Below are positions 17,308 through 27,074 of a stretch of DNA of 64,000 nucleotides, in pieces. Where the stretch lies: the NCBI RefSeq assembly GCF_000427885.1, contig NZ_ATYW01000002.1, forward strand, positions 379,532 to 443,531, given 5' to 3'. The notes under the pieces were generated by a model. That model was not told the DNA's origin, did not search any database, and saw only the letters and a program-made list of their open reading frames with translations. The stretch comes from Glycomyces tenuis DSM 44171 (GTDB lineage Bacteria; Actinomycetota; Actinomycetes; Mycobacteriales; Micromonosporaceae). A program made the translations under genes and the position numbers. Each line of letters starts with the position of its first letter. The first letter of the stretch is position 1.

Positions 17308-18282
17308 GTGGACATCTCCGCTCTCACCGAACGGTTCGGACTGCTGGCGGTCGGCCTCGCGGCCTTCGTGGTCGTCATGCTCGCCCTCTACGGCATCGCC
17401 GAACTCGCCTCGCGGCGCAACCGCAGCCGCCTCGTCGCGGCGGTCTTCCTCTTCCCCGCCCTGCTGTTCCTCGCAGTCGGCCTGGTCTACCCCGCCTTGC
17501 GGACCCTCGTCATGTCGTTCTTCAACGGCGACGGCACCGAGTTCATCGGCTTCGACAACTACGTCTGGGTCTTCGCCGACGACTCCGCCCTGCAGACCCT
17601 CATCAACACCGCCCTGTGGATCGTCATCGTGCCCGCCCTGTCGACGGCCCTCGGCCTCCTCTACGCCGTCCTCATCGACGGCCGCCGCGGCGAGCGCGTC
17701 TACAAGGCCCTGGTCTTCCTGCCCATGGGCATCTCCTTCGTCGGGGCCTCGATCATCTGGAAGTTCATCTACCAGTACGAGGCCTCCGGCGATCAGCTCG
17801 GCCTGCTCAACCAGCTCCTGGTCTGGATGGGCCTGGACCCGGTCAACTGGCTCAACAACTTCCCGTCCAACAACTTCCTGCTGATGGTCGTGCTCATCTG
17901 GATCGAGGTCGGCTTCGCCACCGTGGTGCTGTCCGCGGCCCTCAAGGGCGTGCCCACCGAGATCGTCGAGGCCGCCCGCATCGACGGCGCCAACCCGTCC
18001 CAGATCTTCTGGAACGTCACCGTCCCCTCGATCCGCTCGGCCATCGTCGTCGTGGCCGTGACCGTCTTCATCGCCACCCTGAAGCTCTTCGACATCGTCC
18101 GGGCCATGACCGGCGGCCACCACGGCACCGACGTCCTCGCCCACAACATGTGGGACCAGGCGTTCCGCCTCGGCAACGACGGACGCGGCGCCACCATGGC
18201 CGTGCTGCTGTTCGCCCTGGTCATCCCCGTCGTCATCTACCAGGTGCGCAATATCCGCCGCCAGGAACTGGAGGCCCGATGA
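17308..18282 (+). CDS. Sugar ABC transporter permease, MalF/AglF type
   Basis: 324 residues with about seven to eight membrane helices. The cytoplasmic EAA loop that contacts the ATPase is 'EIVEAARIDGANPSQIFWNVTVPSI' near residue 225. The GTG start follows the binding-protein gene by 84 bp, a gap that includes a GC-rich segment able to fold (17245-17285), which may attenuate the permease genes relative to the binding protein. The next permease gene overlaps by 4 bp (ATGA). No ATPase gene is nearby; actinomycete sugar importers commonly share an MsiK-like ATPase encoded elsewhere. Confidence 0.92.
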   Translation: MDISALTERFGLLAVGLAAFVVVMLALYGIAELASRRNRSRLVAAVFLFPALLFLAVGLVYPALRTLVMSFFNGDGTEFIGFDNYVWVFADDSALQTLINTALWIVIVPALSTALGLLYAVLIDGRRGERVYKALVFLPMGISFVGASIIWKFIYQYEASGDQLGLLNQLLVWMGLDPVNWLNNFPSNNFLLMVVLIWIEVGFATVVLSAALKGVPTEIVEAARIDGANPSQIFWNVTVPSIRSAIVVVAVTVFIATLKLFDIVRAMTGGHHGTDVLAHNMWDQAFRLGNDGRGATMAVLLFALVIPVVIYQVRNIRRQELEAR

Positions 18283-19238
18283 GCGTCAAGACCGAACCGC
18301 GACCCGAAGCCGCCCCGCCGTCCTCCGTCGGCGAGTCCCGCGGCGAGCGCCTCCGGCGGATGTTCTCCAGCCGGATCGCCAGCTTCGTGGCCATCCTCAT
18401 CGCCGCGCTGTGGACCATCCCGACCGCGGGCCTGTTCATCTCCTCGCTGCGGCCGGAGGTCGACATCCGCACCTCGGGCTGGTGGACCGTCTTCACCGAG
18501 TCGAACTTCACGCTCGACACGTACAACTACGTGCTCTACAGCGACTCGGCGGGCGGCGGCCTCATCCGCAACCTCGTCAACACCGTGGTCATCACCATCC
18601 CGGGCGTGATCGTCCCGGTCGCGTTCGCGGCGATGGCGGCCTACGCGCTGTCGTGGATCGACTTCAAGGGCCGGAACCTGCTGTACATCGCGATCTTCGC
18701 GCTCCAGGTGGTGCCGCTCCAGATGGCGCTGATCCCGCTGCTGTCGTTCTTCAGCCAGGGGCTGGCGATCGGCGACTTCACGATCATGCCCGCCTGGCAG
18801 CTCGACGGCGTCAACACCATCGTCCAGGTCTGGATCGCCCACTCGATCTTCGGCCTGCCGCTGGCGATCTTCCTGCTGCACAACTTCATGCGGGAACTGC
18901 CCTCGGACGTGATGGAGGCGGCCCGCATCGACGGCGCCAGCCACTCGCAGATCTTCCGCAAGGTCGTCCTGCCGCTGGTGACTCCGGCGCTGGCCTCGAT
19001 CGGGATCTTCCAGTTCCTGTGGGTCTGGAACGACTTCCTGGTCGGCCGCACCTTCGGCGGCGGCGAGTCCACCAGGCCGCTGACCGCCGTGCTCGGCGAC
19101 TTGGCCGGCTCGTGGGGCTTCGGATGGACGCGCCTGCCCGCGGCTGGGTTCATCGCGATCATCGTCCCCCTGATCGTGTTCCTGCTGCTCCAGCGCTACT
19201 TCGTCCGCGGCCTGCTCGCGGGCAGCGTGAAAGGCTAG
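18279..19238 (+). CDS. Sugar ABC transporter permease, MalG/AglG type
   Basis: 319 residues with a basic N-terminal tail and six membrane helices. The EAA loop is 'DVMEAARIDGASHSQIFRKVVLPL' near residue 210, followed by 'GIFQFLWVWNDFLVG', typical of MalG-like partners. The ATG overlaps the previous stop (ATGA), so translation is coupled and a 1:1 permease pair is expected. The last gene of the importer operon; a strong terminator follows 18 bp downstream. Confidence 0.93.
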   Translation: MSVKTEPRPEAAPPSSVGESRGERLRRMFSSRIASFVAILIAALWTIPTAGLFISSLRPEVDIRTSGWWTVFTESNFTLDTYNYVLYSDSAGGGLIRNLVNTVVITIPGVIVPVAFAAMAAYALSWIDFKGRNLLYIAIFALQVVPLQMALIPLLSFFSQGLAIGDFTIMPAWQLDGVNTIVQVWIAHSIFGLPLAIFLLHNFMRELPSDVMEAARIDGASHSQIFRKVVLPLVTPALASIGIFQFLWVWNDFLVGRTFGGGESTRPLTAVLGDLAGSWGFGWTRLPAAGFIAIIVPLIVFLLLQRYFVRGLLAGSVKG

Positions 19239-19255
19239 CCCTCCCGAACGAACAC

Positions 19256-19291
19256 CGGCGGCCCCGCTCCACATCCGGAGCGGGGCCGCCG
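19256..19291 (+). terminator. Intrinsic-type terminator of the sugar ABC operon
   Basis: A perfect 15-bp GC-rich stem (left arm 19256-19270, right arm 19277-19291) encloses the 6-base loop ACATCC. It lies 17 bp after the permease stop. The downstream sequence is not a clear T-run, as is common in high-GC actinobacteria. Confidence 0.8.
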
Positions 19292-19589
19292 CCGTGTTTC
19301 CGCCCCCGTCGCACCGGGTATCCGGCGCTCGCCGCGCCCCCCGCGCCACACCGGATTCCAGGCGCTTTCCGCACCGGCACGGCACACAAGACCCCACTCG
19401 GGCACCGAACGAACCGGAAATGGCCGGTATCCACCAACGGCATGGTCGACGTCCCTGTAATTCGACGAGCGGCCGATTGACGCCTGTGTCAGAGCTTTTC
19501 TCGGAAAACTCCGTCGGACAGCCGACCGAGACCCAAGAATCGAAGGGAAAGCCGGTATCGCCACACCCACCAGCGATTCAGGAGTTGCC
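19292..19589. other. Intergenic region with no convincing gene
   Basis: About 300 bp after the terminator. I see no coding frame with ribosome site and family likeness. Two imperfect copies of an ACCGGnTwyCCrGGCGC-like stretch occur near 19314 and 19352. A TTGACG hexamer at about 19476 could be a -35 for the small membrane protein that follows. Nothing else stands out. Confidence 0.3.
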
Positions 19590-19829
19590 ATGTATCCCAG
19601 GCACGACGGCGAACTGCCAGAGGAATTCCGCCAGACGCTGGCGGAGCAGGTGACACAGGAACCGGCGCACGAAGAGCCCGAAGTGCTCAGCGGTGAGACG
19701 CCCGCCCCGCTCGAGCCCGCCGGCAACGGCTGGCTGCTGCTGGGCATCTTCCTGCTCGTCACCATCGGAGTCCTGATGCTGCTCATCTTCGCCTCGGGCG
19801 GCAACGCCGACTCGTCGATGATGCTCTGA
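19590..19829 (+). CDS. Small single-pass membrane protein
   Basis: 79 residues. An acidic N-terminal half (about 1-45, rich in Glu and Pro) precedes one strong transmembrane helix (about 47-67) and a short outside tail (GGNADSSMML). The ATG has a CAGGAG ribosome site 7 bases upstream, which supports a real gene despite the size. I recognise no family. It lies between the importer terminator and ribF on the same strand. Confidence 0.6.
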   Translation: MYPRHDGELPEEFRQTLAEQVTQEPAHEEPEVLSGETPAPLEPAGNGWLLLGIFLLVTIGVLMLLIFASGGNADSSMML

Positions 19830-19912
19830 CGCGCCGAAGGCCGACTCCCCAGCGGCGGCGGCCACTGCGCCGCTCGTCAGTTGGGCGCGCCGGGCGCGGC
19901 AGTGAGAAGATC

Positions 19913-20881
19913 GTGTCCGTGGAAACCTGGCGTGGAATTGACGCGACACCCGACGGCTGGCCCGACTCGGTGGTCGCGATCGGCGTTTTCGACGGCGTGC
20001 ACCGCGGTCACGCGGCCCTCATCCGGACCGCCATCAAGGCCGCGGTCGAGCGCGACGCCCGCAGCGTGGTCTGCACCTTCGACCCGCATCCCACCGCGGT
20101 GGTCGCACCGCACGCGGTCCCGGCCCAGCTCACGAGCCTGAAACGCCGCGTCGAGCTGCTCGGCTCCCTCGGCGTGGACGGCGTGTGCGTCCTGCCGTTC
20201 ACCGAGGAGCTGTCCAAGCTCAGCCCGGAGTACTTCGTCCGCCACGTCCTGGTCGGCGCCCTGCACGCCGTCGGCGTCGTCGTCGGCGAGAACTTCCGCT
20301 TCGGCCACAAGGCCGCCGGAGACGTGGCCCTGCTGACCGAGCTCGGCCGCCGGCACGGCTTCGAGGTCCTCGCGCAGCCGCTCGCCTCCGATGCCGTACC
20401 AACGGACGGCTCGCAAGCGTCGCCGAAGGGCGAGTCCTTCTCCTCGACCCGGGTCCGCGCCCTCGTCGCCGCGGGCGAGGTCGCCTCGGCCGCCGAGGTC
20501 CTCGGCCGCGACTTCGGCATCGAAGGGACCGTCGTCCACGGCGCGGCGCGCGGCGCCGACCTCGGCTTCCCGACGGCCAACATAGCGCCGGTCCCCGGCG
20601 CGGCCGTCCCCGCCGACGGCATCTACACCGGTTGGTTCCACATCGACTCGCGCCGCGTCCCGGCGGCGATCAGCGTCGGCACCAACCCCACCTTCGGCGA
20701 CGAGGCCCGCTCGGTCGAGGCCTACCTCCTCGACTTCTCCGGCGACCTGTACGGCGCGGACGTCCGGCTCGACTTCGCCTCGCGCCTGCGCGGCCAGATC
20801 GCCTTCGACAACGTCGACGACCTGGTCGAACAGATCGAGACCGACGTCGCACAGACCCGTGCGGCCTTGGAGCTGGACTGA
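19913..20881 (+). CDS. ribF: Bifunctional riboflavin kinase / FAD synthetase
   Basis: 322 residues with both RibF modules. The N-terminal FMN adenylyltransferase domain (about 1-185) has 'AIGVFDGVHRGHAALI' (nucleotidyltransferase GxxDGVHxGH), 'VCTFDPHP' and the 'SSTRVRALVAAGEV' loop. The C-terminal flavokinase domain (about 190-310) has 'GTVVHGAARGADLGFPTANI' and 'AAISVGTNPTFGDEARSVEAYLLDF'. It turns riboflavin into FMN and then FAD in the cytoplasm. GTG start preceded by GAGAAG. Its place directly before rpsO is a well-kept actinobacterial order. Confidence 0.95.
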   Translation: MSVETWRGIDATPDGWPDSVVAIGVFDGVHRGHAALIRTAIKAAVERDARSVVCTFDPHPTAVVAPHAVPAQLTSLKRRVELLGSLGVDGVCVLPFTEELSKLSPEYFVRHVLVGALHAVGVVVGENFRFGHKAAGDVALLTELGRRHGFEVLAQPLASDAVPTDGSQASPKGESFSSTRVRALVAAGEVASAAEVLGRDFGIEGTVVHGAARGADLGFPTANIAPVPGAAVPADGIYTGWFHIDSRRVPAAISVGTNPTFGDEARSVEAYLLDFSGDLYGADVRLDFASRLRGQIAFDNVDDLVEQIETDVAQTRAALELD

Positions 20882-20896
20882 CGGCGCTGATAAAGT
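20867..20896 (+). promoter_or_regulatory. Possible rpsO promoter inside the 3' end of ribF
   Basis: A TTGGAG hexamer (20867-20872) and a TAAAGT hexamer (20891-20896) are 18 bp apart and lie about 100 bp before rpsO. This spacing suits a housekeeping sigma factor. Supported only by pattern. Confidence 0.35.
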
Positions 20897-20995
20897 GGTC
20901 CGGTTCGCACGGCCCAGGGGACCGTGCGGCCCGACCGACCTGCACGACGCCGCGGGTCCGGCCGGACTGCTTCCAACACTCAGAATTGAGGAATC

Positions 20996-21265
20996 ATGGC
21001 GCTCGAAGCCGCACAGAAGGCCGAGATCATCAAGGAGTACGCCACCCACGAGGGCGACTCGGGCTCGACCGAGGTCCAGGTGGCACTGCTGACGGTCCGC
21101 ATCAAGGAGCTCACCACCCACGTCCAGGAGCACAAGCACGACCACCACTCGCGTCGCGGCCTGCTCCTCCTGGTCGGCAAGCGCCGCCGTCTGCTCAAGT
21201 ACCTCCGCAACGAGGACATCACCCGCTACCGCGCGCTCATCGAGCGCCTCGGCATCCGCGGCTGA
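20996..21265 (+). CDS. rpsO: 30S ribosomal protein S15
   Basis: 89 residues, full family length. The S15 signature is intact: '[23 protein letters not shown]' followed by '[29 protein letters not shown]'. S15 binds the 16S rRNA three-way junction early in 30S assembly. The ATG is preceded by a GAGG site. It lies between ribF and pnp, as in most bacteria, where S15 and PNPase share control of RNA turnover. Confidence 0.98.
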   Translation: MALEAAQKAEIIKEYATHEGDSGSTEVQVALLTVRIKELTTHVQEHKHDHHSRRGLLLLVGKRRRLLKYLRNEDITRYRALIERLGIRG

Positions 21266-21276
21266 CACGACTCGAC

Positions 21277-21308
21277 GACAGGGAGCGGCCGATCGGCCGC
21301 TCCCTGTC
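21277..21308 (+). terminator. Perfect 32-bp palindrome after rpsO
   Basis: The 32 bases are fully self-complementary and would form a 14-bp stem with a GATC loop 11 bases after the rpsO stop. It is a likely terminator or RNA-processing hairpin between rpsO and pnp; in E. coli the rpsO-pnp spacer also holds a hairpin cut by RNases. No strong T-run follows. Confidence 0.75.
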
Positions 21309-21574
21309 CCGTGTCCCGCCCCGCCCACCCGCCGGTTTCGCTTCGCGGCTGCCGCCGCGCCCGCCGGATGACGTAGGGTGGTGCGGAGAGCATCAGCTCT
21401 GCCACAGTGCCTCCCGACGAGGCACGGCGCGGCTCGCCGGAGACCGCCGGTCCTCGGTAGTGGCACCCGGACCGTCCCGATCCATTCGGGACGCCGCTCC
21501 GTGTGCTTCGATCGAAGACCGGCCCCGAGACGGCAAGACGCGCTCCGAACTACACATGAGGAGTACGACACTCA
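21309..21574 (+). promoter_or_regulatory. pnp leader/promoter region
   Basis: About 266 bp between the palindrome and pnp. It should hold the pnp promoter and 5' leader. In E. coli and actinomycetes pnp is autoregulated through its leader by RNase III and PNPase. I see a GC-rich stretch with short inverted repeats but no clear promoter hexamers. Confidence 0.35.
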
Positions 21575-23992
21575 ATGTCCGAAGCCACTCAACGGACACC
21601 CGAGGCTTACAACCTCGGGGAACACCACGCCACCGCCGTCATCGACAACGGCGGGTTCGGCACCAGGGAGATCATCTTCAGCACCGGCCGCCTCGCCAAA
21701 CTGGCGCAGGGCTCGGCCATCGTCCAGATGGACGACACGGTGGTCCTGGCGACCACCGCCGCCTCGAAGAACCCGAAGGACCACTTCGACTTCTTCCCGC
21801 TGACCGTCGACATCGAGGAGCGGATGTACGCCGCCGGGCGCATCCCCGGCTCGTTCTTCCGCCGCGAAGGGCGCCCCAGCGAGAACGCGATCCTGACCTG
21901 CCGCCTGATCGACCGCGGCCTGCGCCCCTCCTTCGTGAGCGGCCTGCGCAACGAGGTCCAGGTCATCGGCACCATCCTCGCCGTCGACGAGCGCGACGAG
22001 TACGACGTGGTCGCCATGAACGGCGCCTCCATGTCGACCCAGCTCGCCGGGCTGCCCTTCTCGGGCCCGCTCGGCTCCACCCGCGCCGTCCTCATCGGCG
22101 AGCAGTGGGTGTGCTTCCCGACGCTCGAGCAGATCGAGCAGGCCACCTTCGACATGGTCGTCACCGGCCGGGTGCTCGAATCCGGCGACGTCGCGATCAT
22201 GATGGTCGAGGCCGAGGCCACCGAGAACACGGTCTCGCTCATCGCCGGCGGTGCCCAGCGGCCCACCGAGGAGATCGTCGCCGGCGGCCTCGAGGCCGTC
22301 AAGCCCGTCATCGCCGAGCTGGTGCGCGCCCAGGCCGAGCTGGCCGCCGTCGCCGCCAAGCCCGTCGCGGACTTCCCGCGCTTCCCCGACTACCTCGACG
22401 ACGCGTACGCCGCCGTCGAGTCCGCGGTCGCCGCGGAGCTCGACCAGGCGCTCACCATCGCCGACAAGCAGGAGCGCGGCACCGAGCTCGACCGCGTCAA
22501 GGCCGTCATGCTCGAGAAGCTCGGCGCGGACTTCGAGGGCCGCGAAGGCGAGCTGTCCGCGGCGCTGCGCTCGCTCACCAAGAAGCTCGTCCGCAAGCGC
22601 GTCATCACCGAGGGCGTCCGCATCGACGGCCGCTCCCCGGTCGACATCCGGCCGCTCGCCGCCGAGGTCGGCATCCTGCCGCGCGTCCACGGCTCGGCGC
22701 TGTTCGAGCGCGGCGAGACCCAGATCATGGGCGTCACCACGCTGAACATGCTGCGCATGGAGCAGGCCATCGACACGCTGTCGCCGGTGACCAAGAAGCG
22801 CTACATGCACAACTACAACTTCCCGCCGTACTCGACCGGTGAGACCGGCCGCGTCGGCTCCCCCAAGCGCCGCGAGATCGGCCACGGCGCGCTCGCCGAG
22901 CGCGCCCTGGTCCCGGTCCTGCCCGGCCGCGAGGAGTTCCCGTACGCGATCCGGCAGGTCTCCGAGGCGCTCGGCTCGAACGGCTCGACCTCGATGGGCT
23001 CGGTCTGCGCCTCGACGATGTCGCTCATGAGCGCCGGCGTGCCGATCAAGGCCCCCGTCGCGGGCATCGCGATGGGCCTGATCAGCGAGGAGACCGACGG
23101 CGAGACCAAGTACGTCACGCTGACCGACATCCTCGGCGCCGAGGACGCCTACGGCGACATGGACTTCAAGGTCGCCGGCACCGCCGAGTTCGTGACGGCC
23201 CTCCAGCTGGACACCAAGCTCGACGGCCTCCCCTCGGAGGTCCTCGCGCAGGCCCTCCAGCAGGCCAACGACGCCCGCCACGCGATCCTCGACGTCATGG
23301 CCGAGGCCATCGCCGAGGTCGGCGAGCTGGCCAGCACCGCGCCGCGGATCACCACGCTGAAGATCCCGGTCGACAAGATCGGTGCGGTCATCGGCCCGAA
23401 GGGCCAGACGATCAACCAGATCACCGAGGACACCGGCGCGGACGTCACCGTCGAGGACGACGGCACGATCTACGTCGCTGCCGAGAAGGGCTCGCAGGCC
23501 GAGGCCGCCGTCGAGATGATCAACTCGATCGCGAACCCGACCCTGCCGAACGTGGGGGACCGCTTCCTCGGCACCGTCGTCAAGACCACCGACTTCGGCG
23601 CGTTCATCTCGCTGGTGCCGGGCCGCGACGGGCTGCTGCACATCTCGAAGGTCGGCGACGGCAAGCGCGTCGACCGCGTCGAGGACGTCCTGAGCGTCGG
23701 CGACAAGATCGAGGTCGAGATCGGCGACATCGACAACCGCGGCAAGATCTACCTCGACAAGGTCTACCCCGAGGGCCAGGAGCCCGAGGGCTACAAGAAG
23801 GGCCGCCCCGAGCGCCGCGAGGGCGACCGCGGGGACCGCGGCGGGCGCGGCTCGCGCGGCGACCGGGGCCCGAGGCGCGAGGGCGGACGCCGCGACGACG
23901 ACCGGCCGCGCCGTTCGGACGACGGCGACGGCGGCGAGCGCCGCCGCCGCCGGACCCGCCGCACGGAGGACTCCGGAGGCGCAGAGGACTAA
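21575..23992 (+). CDS. pnp: Polyribonucleotide nucleotidyltransferase (PNPase)
   Basis: 805 residues with the complete PNPase layout: two RNase PH domains (about 15-150 and 335-560) flanking an all-helical linker, a KH domain near 590-650 with '[15 protein letters not shown]', and an S1 domain near 655-725 ('[28 protein letters not shown]'). A basic/acidic repetitive tail rich in Arg, Gly and Asp (about 740-805) follows, as in actinobacterial PNPases, where it probably aids RNA binding. The enzyme degrades or adds RNA 3' ends with phosphate; actinobacterial forms have also been called guanosine pentaphosphate synthetase I. The TAA abuts the next ATG directly. Confidence 0.97.
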   Translation: MSEATQRTPEAYNLGEHHATAVIDNGGFGTREIIFSTGRLAKLAQGSAIVQMDDTVVLATTAASKNPKDHFDFFPLTVDIEERMYAAGRIPGSFFRREGRPSENAILTCRLIDRGLRPSFVSGLRNEVQVIGTILAVDERDEYDVVAMNGASMSTQLAGLPFSGPLGSTRAVLIGEQWVCFPTLEQIEQATFDMVVTGRVLESGDVAIMMVEAEATENTVSLIAGGAQRPTEEIVAGGLEAVKPVIAELVRAQAELAAVAAKPVADFPRFPDYLDDAYAAVESAVAAELDQALTIADKQERGTELDRVKAVMLEKLGADFEGREGELSAALRSLTKKLVRKRVITEGVRIDGRSPVDIRPLAAEVGILPRVHGSALFERGETQIMGVTTLNMLRMEQAIDTLSPVTKKRYMHNYNFPPYSTGETGRVGSPKRREIGHGALAERALVPVLPGREEFPYAIRQVSEALGSNGSTSMGSVCASTMSLMSAGVPIKAPVAGIAMGLISEETDGETKYVTLTDILGAEDAYGDMDFKVAGTAEFVTALQLDTKLDGLPSEVLAQALQQANDARHAILDVMAEAIAEVGELASTAPRITTLKIPVDKIGAVIGPKGQTINQITEDTGADVTVEDDGTIYVAAEKGSQAEAAVEMINSIANPTLPNVGDRFLGTVVKTTDFGAFISLVPGRDGLLHISKVGDGKRVDRVEDVLSVGDKIEVEIGDIDNRGKIYLDKVYPEGQEPEGYKKGRPERREGDRGDRGGRGSRGDRGPRREGGRRDDDRPRRSDDGDGGERRRRRTRRTEDSGGAED

Positions 23993-25288
23993 ATGAGCCG
24001 TTCCCAGACGCGAACGCTCATCGACGATCCGCTGGGCGGCACGGTGCGACGCACGGTGCTGCCCAGCGGGCTGTGCGTGGTGACCGAGTCGATCCCGGCG
24101 ATGCGCTCGGCCTCGCTCGGCGCGTGGGTCGGCGTCGGCGCCCGCGACGAGGCGCCCGAGCTCTCGGGTGCCTCGCACTTCCTGGAGCACCTGCTGTTCA
24201 AGGGCACGGCGAAGCGCTCGGCCGCCGAGATCTCGGAGGCCGTCGAGGCCGTCGGCGGCGAGTCGAACGCCTACACCGCGCGCGACCACACCTGCTTCTA
24301 CGAGCGGGTCCTCGCCGACGACCTGCCGCTGGCGCTCGACGTGCTCGGCGACGCGGTCTCGAGCTCGCTCATCGCGGACAAGGACGTCGAGATCGAGCGC
24401 GGCGTCATCCTCGAGGAGATCGCCGCCTCGGCCGACGAGCCCGCCGAGGTGGTCCACGAGCTGTTCAACCGCGCCGTGTTCGGCGACGGCCCGATGGGCC
24501 GCGACATCGCCGGGACGGCCCAGTCCGTCCGCGCGATCACCCCCGAGCAGATCCGCGACTTCTACCACCGGCACTACCTGCCGTCGAACCTGGTCGTGTG
24601 CGTCGCCGGCGGCGTCGACCACGACGAGGTCCTCAAACTCGTGCGAGATTGCTTCGCGCCCCTGCCCTCCGGCGCCCAGGCCCCGCCCGAGCGCCGCCGG
24701 GACGCCCTCCCGGAGCGGCCCGAGCTGCTGAGCGTCGAACGCGAGGACACCGAGCAGGCCCACCTCGTCGTCGGCTGCCGGACCATGTCCCGCAAGGACG
24801 AGCGCACCTACGCGCTCGGCGTGCTGAACAACGTCCTGGGCGGCGGCATGTCCTCGCGCCTGTTCCAGGCCATCAGGGAGGAGCGGGGCCTGGCCTACAC
24901 CGTCAGCTCCTCGACCTCCTACTTCGGCTCGACCGGCTCGTTCAGCGTCTACGCCGGGTGCGGCCCCGACAACGCCCGCGAGGTCCGCGACCTGGTCGTC
25001 GCCGAGCTCGCCCGGGTCGTCGCCGACGGCATCACCGAGGAAGAGCTCCACCGCGGCAAGAAGATGTACCAGGTCGGCGTGATCATGGCGATGGAGGACT
25101 CCAGCTCCCGCATGGACTGGCTCGGCCGCGACGAGCTGCTGTACGGCGAGCTCATGAGCGTCGACGAGGACCTGGCCCGCAACGAGGCGGTCACCATGGA
25201 CGCGGTCCGGGCCGTGGCCGCCGACATCCTCTCGCAGCCGATGACGACTGCGGCCGTGGGGCCGTTCGACCGAGGAGCGTTCGAATGA
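23993..25288 (+). CDS. M16 family zinc metalloprotease (pitrilysin/insulinase-like)
   Basis: 431 residues. The inverted zinc motif HxxEH is present as HFLEH near residue 62, with the third ligand Glu in the 'VILEEIAASADEP' helix near 140. The C-terminal half is the inactive-domain repeat with 'VLGGGMSSRLFQAIREERGLAYTVSS'. This corresponds to the conserved processing peptidase-like gene next to pnp in many Gram-positives (YmxG/PepR). The substrate in actinobacteria is unknown. It starts immediately after the pnp stop and overlaps dapB by 4 bp (ATGA), so pnp-M16-dapB look like one operon. Confidence 0.94.
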   Translation: MSRSQTRTLIDDPLGGTVRRTVLPSGLCVVTESIPAMRSASLGAWVGVGARDEAPELSGASHFLEHLLFKGTAKRSAAEISEAVEAVGGESNAYTARDHTCFYERVLADDLPLALDVLGDAVSSSLIADKDVEIERGVILEEIAASADEPAEVVHELFNRAVFGDGPMGRDIAGTAQSVRAITPEQIRDFYHRHYLPSNLVVCVAGGVDHDEVLKLVRDCFAPLPSGAQAPPERRRDALPERPELLSVEREDTEQAHLVVGCRTMSRKDERTYALGVLNNVLGGGMSSRLFQAIREERGLAYTVSSSTSYFGSTGSFSVYAGCGPDNAREVRDLVVAELARVVADGITEEELHRGKKMYQVGVIMAMEDSSSRMDWLGRDELLYGELMSVDEDLARNEAVTMDAVRAVAADILSQPMTTAAVGPFDRGAFE

Positions 25289-26025
25289 TCAAAGTGGGCG
25301 TGCTGGGCGCGCGCGGCCGTATGGGCACGGCCGTCTGCGAGGCCGTCGCCGACGCCGACGACCTGGAGCTGGCCGCGACCGTCGACCACGACGAGCCGCT
25401 CGAGCGGCTCCTCGAGGCCGAGGTGGACGTCGTCGTCGACTTCACGCTCCCCGAGGTGGTCATGGACAACCTCGCCTGGTGCTTCGACCGGGGCCTGCAC
25501 ACCGTCGTCGGCACCTCCGGCTTCGGCGAGGCCCGGCTCGACCGGGTCCGCGAGATGCTCGGCGCCGAGCCCGACATCGGCTGCGTGATCGCCCCGAACT
25601 TCGGGATCGGCGCGGTCCTGATGATGCAGTTCGCCGCGAAGGCCGCCAAGCACTTCGCCTCCGCCGAGATCATCGAGACCCACCACCCGCGCAAGGTTGA
25701 CGCCCCCTCCGGCACGGCCGTGCACACCGCGCGCCTGATCGCCGCCGCCAGGGCCGAGGCCGACTGCCCCGAGATGCCCGACGCGACCGCCGAGGACGCC
25801 ACCGGCGCCCGCGGCGGCGAGGTCGACGGCGTCCACATCCACGCGATCCGATCGGCCGGCTACGTGGCGAGCCAGGAGGTCCGCTTCGGCGGCCCCGGCG
25901 AGCGCTTCACGATCAGCCACGACTCGCTCGACCGGGCCTCGTTCATGCCCGGCGTCCTCCTCGCCGTCCGCGAGGTCGCCTCCCGCCCCGGCCTGACGGT
26001 CGGCATCGACGAGCTCCTCGACTAG
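25285..26025 (+). CDS. dapB: 4-hydroxy-tetrahydrodipicolinate reductase
   Basis: 246 residues. The NAD(P)-binding motif VGVLGARGRMG opens the protein. The substrate-binding signature is 'IIETHHPRKVDAPSGTA' with the catalytic His-His pair and Lys, near residue 133. It reduces hydroxy-tetrahydrodipicolinate to tetrahydrodipicolinate in the lysine/meso-diaminopimelate pathway. The ATG overlaps the protease stop. Its partner dapA lies 4.9 kb downstream in the thyX-dapA-rnj block. Confidence 0.96.
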   Translation: MIKVGVLGARGRMGTAVCEAVADADDLELAATVDHDEPLERLLEAEVDVVVDFTLPEVVMDNLAWCFDRGLHTVVGTSGFGEARLDRVREMLGAEPDIGCVIAPNFGIGAVLMMQFAAKAAKHFASAEIIETHHPRKVDAPSGTAVHTARLIAAARAEADCPEMPDATAEDATGARGGEVDGVHIHAIRSAGYVASQEVRFGGPGERFTISHDSLDRASFMPGVLLAVREVASRPGLTVGIDELLD

Positions 26026-26061
26026 GACCGGTCCACGGACCGCCGTCCCGCGGCCCGTCGG

Positions 26062-26958
26062 CTACCCCTCGTCCGCGGCCGGGGCCTCCGGCTCCGCGTC
26101 CCGATCATCGGGGGCGGGGCCCTCCTCTGTGCCTCCCTGCCCGTCGTCGGCCCCGCCGGTCGGCTCGCTCGTCGGCTCCTCGGTGGGCGCCTCGCCGCTC
26201 GGCTCCTCGGTCGGCGTCTCGGTCGGGGCCTCCTCGGTGGGCTCGTCGGCGGGCGTCTCCGACGGCGTCTCGGCGGGGGTGTCGCTCGGGGTCGGTTCGG
26301 TGGGATCCTCGCCCGGACCGGTCGTGGTCTCGGAGTCGGTGTCCGGCGTCTGGATGATCGTGGCGTTCTCGGGCCCCGGCTGCTGGACGAACCGGCCGGG
26401 GTCGCCGGTGATGCCGCCCAGGAGGAGCAGGACGCCCATCGTCAGGCCGAACACCAGGACACTGGAGAGCGCGATCGCGAACAGGGTCCGCTTGCGCGAG
26501 GCGGGCTTCGCGATGTACTCGGTCGCGCCCTCGGCATCGGTGCCGACCGCTTCGGCCCGGCGCAGCGGCCTGGTGGCGTCGCCGTCGGGAGCCGCGGCGG
26601 GGACCGCCGCGGTGGCCGTGACACGGGTCGGGTCGCCGCCGGGCCCGGGCGCGTTCAGGTCTACCGTGCGGGCCTGGTCGGCCTTGACGGCGGGGGAGAG
26701 GGCCGCGATCTGCGTCTTGATCCGCTCGCCGGTGCGCCGCATGGTCCGCAGGATGAGCACCGCACCGATGGAGGTGCAGACGCTCAGGGCCGCGGTGCCG
26801 AGGACGGTGCCCCACAGATCGAGGAACTTGACCAGGATCGCGCCGAGCGTCGTCGCGCCGGTCGCCGCCAGCACCTGGCCGATGCTCAGGTCCAGATCGG
26901 AACCGCGCCGCTCACCGTTCGGGCGAGCGGCCCCGTCCTCCGCGCGGTACTGGGTCAC
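26062..26958 (-). CDS. Membrane protein with a long Pro/Thr/Glu-rich repetitive tail
   Basis: 298 residues. After a hydrophilic N-terminus come two membrane segments (about 33-72) and a third (about 158-182). The last ~115 residues are low-complexity with repeating Pro-Thr-Glu units such as PTEEPSGEAPTEEPTSEP and should be extended outside the membrane. The tail suggests a wall-spanning or spacer segment. I recognise no family. The GTG start at 26958 is the first available. It converges on dapB. Confidence 0.7.
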   Translation of the reverse strand: MTQYRAEDGAARPNGERRGSDLDLSIGQVLAATGATTLGAILVKFLDLWGTVLGTAALSVCTSIGAVLILRTMRRTGERIKTQIAALSPAVKADQARTVDLNAPGPGGDPTRVTATAAVPAAAPDGDATRPLRRAEAVGTDAEGATEYIAKPASRKRTLFAIALSSVLVFGLTMGVLLLLGGITGDPGRFVQQPGPENATIIQTPDTDSETTTGPGEDPTEPTPSDTPAETPSETPADEPTEEAPTETPTEEPSGEAPTEEPTSEPTGGADDGQGGTEEGPAPDDRDAEPEAPAADEG

Positions 26959-27074
26959 CGGCGCCCCCCGTCGGCGTTGCTGTCATGCGTTCACGAAACC
27001 GACCTCCCAGGCTACGGCTCGTATACGCGACGGCAACGGGTTTGTGCGGCAGGCAACGGCACGCGTTCGTCACG

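Noticed and set aside
15937-18144. A 735-residue open frame antisense to the sugar-binding protein and first permease
   Set aside because: It is complementary to two genes with clear function; low-complexity Asp/Gly/Val content marks it as an antisense artefact.
21572-25051. A 1159-residue open frame antisense to pnp and the M16 peptidase
   Set aside because: It mirrors two clearly identified genes; its composition (Asp/Gly/Leu/Val repeats) is typical of antisense frames in very GC-rich DNA, and it has no ribosome site or family match.
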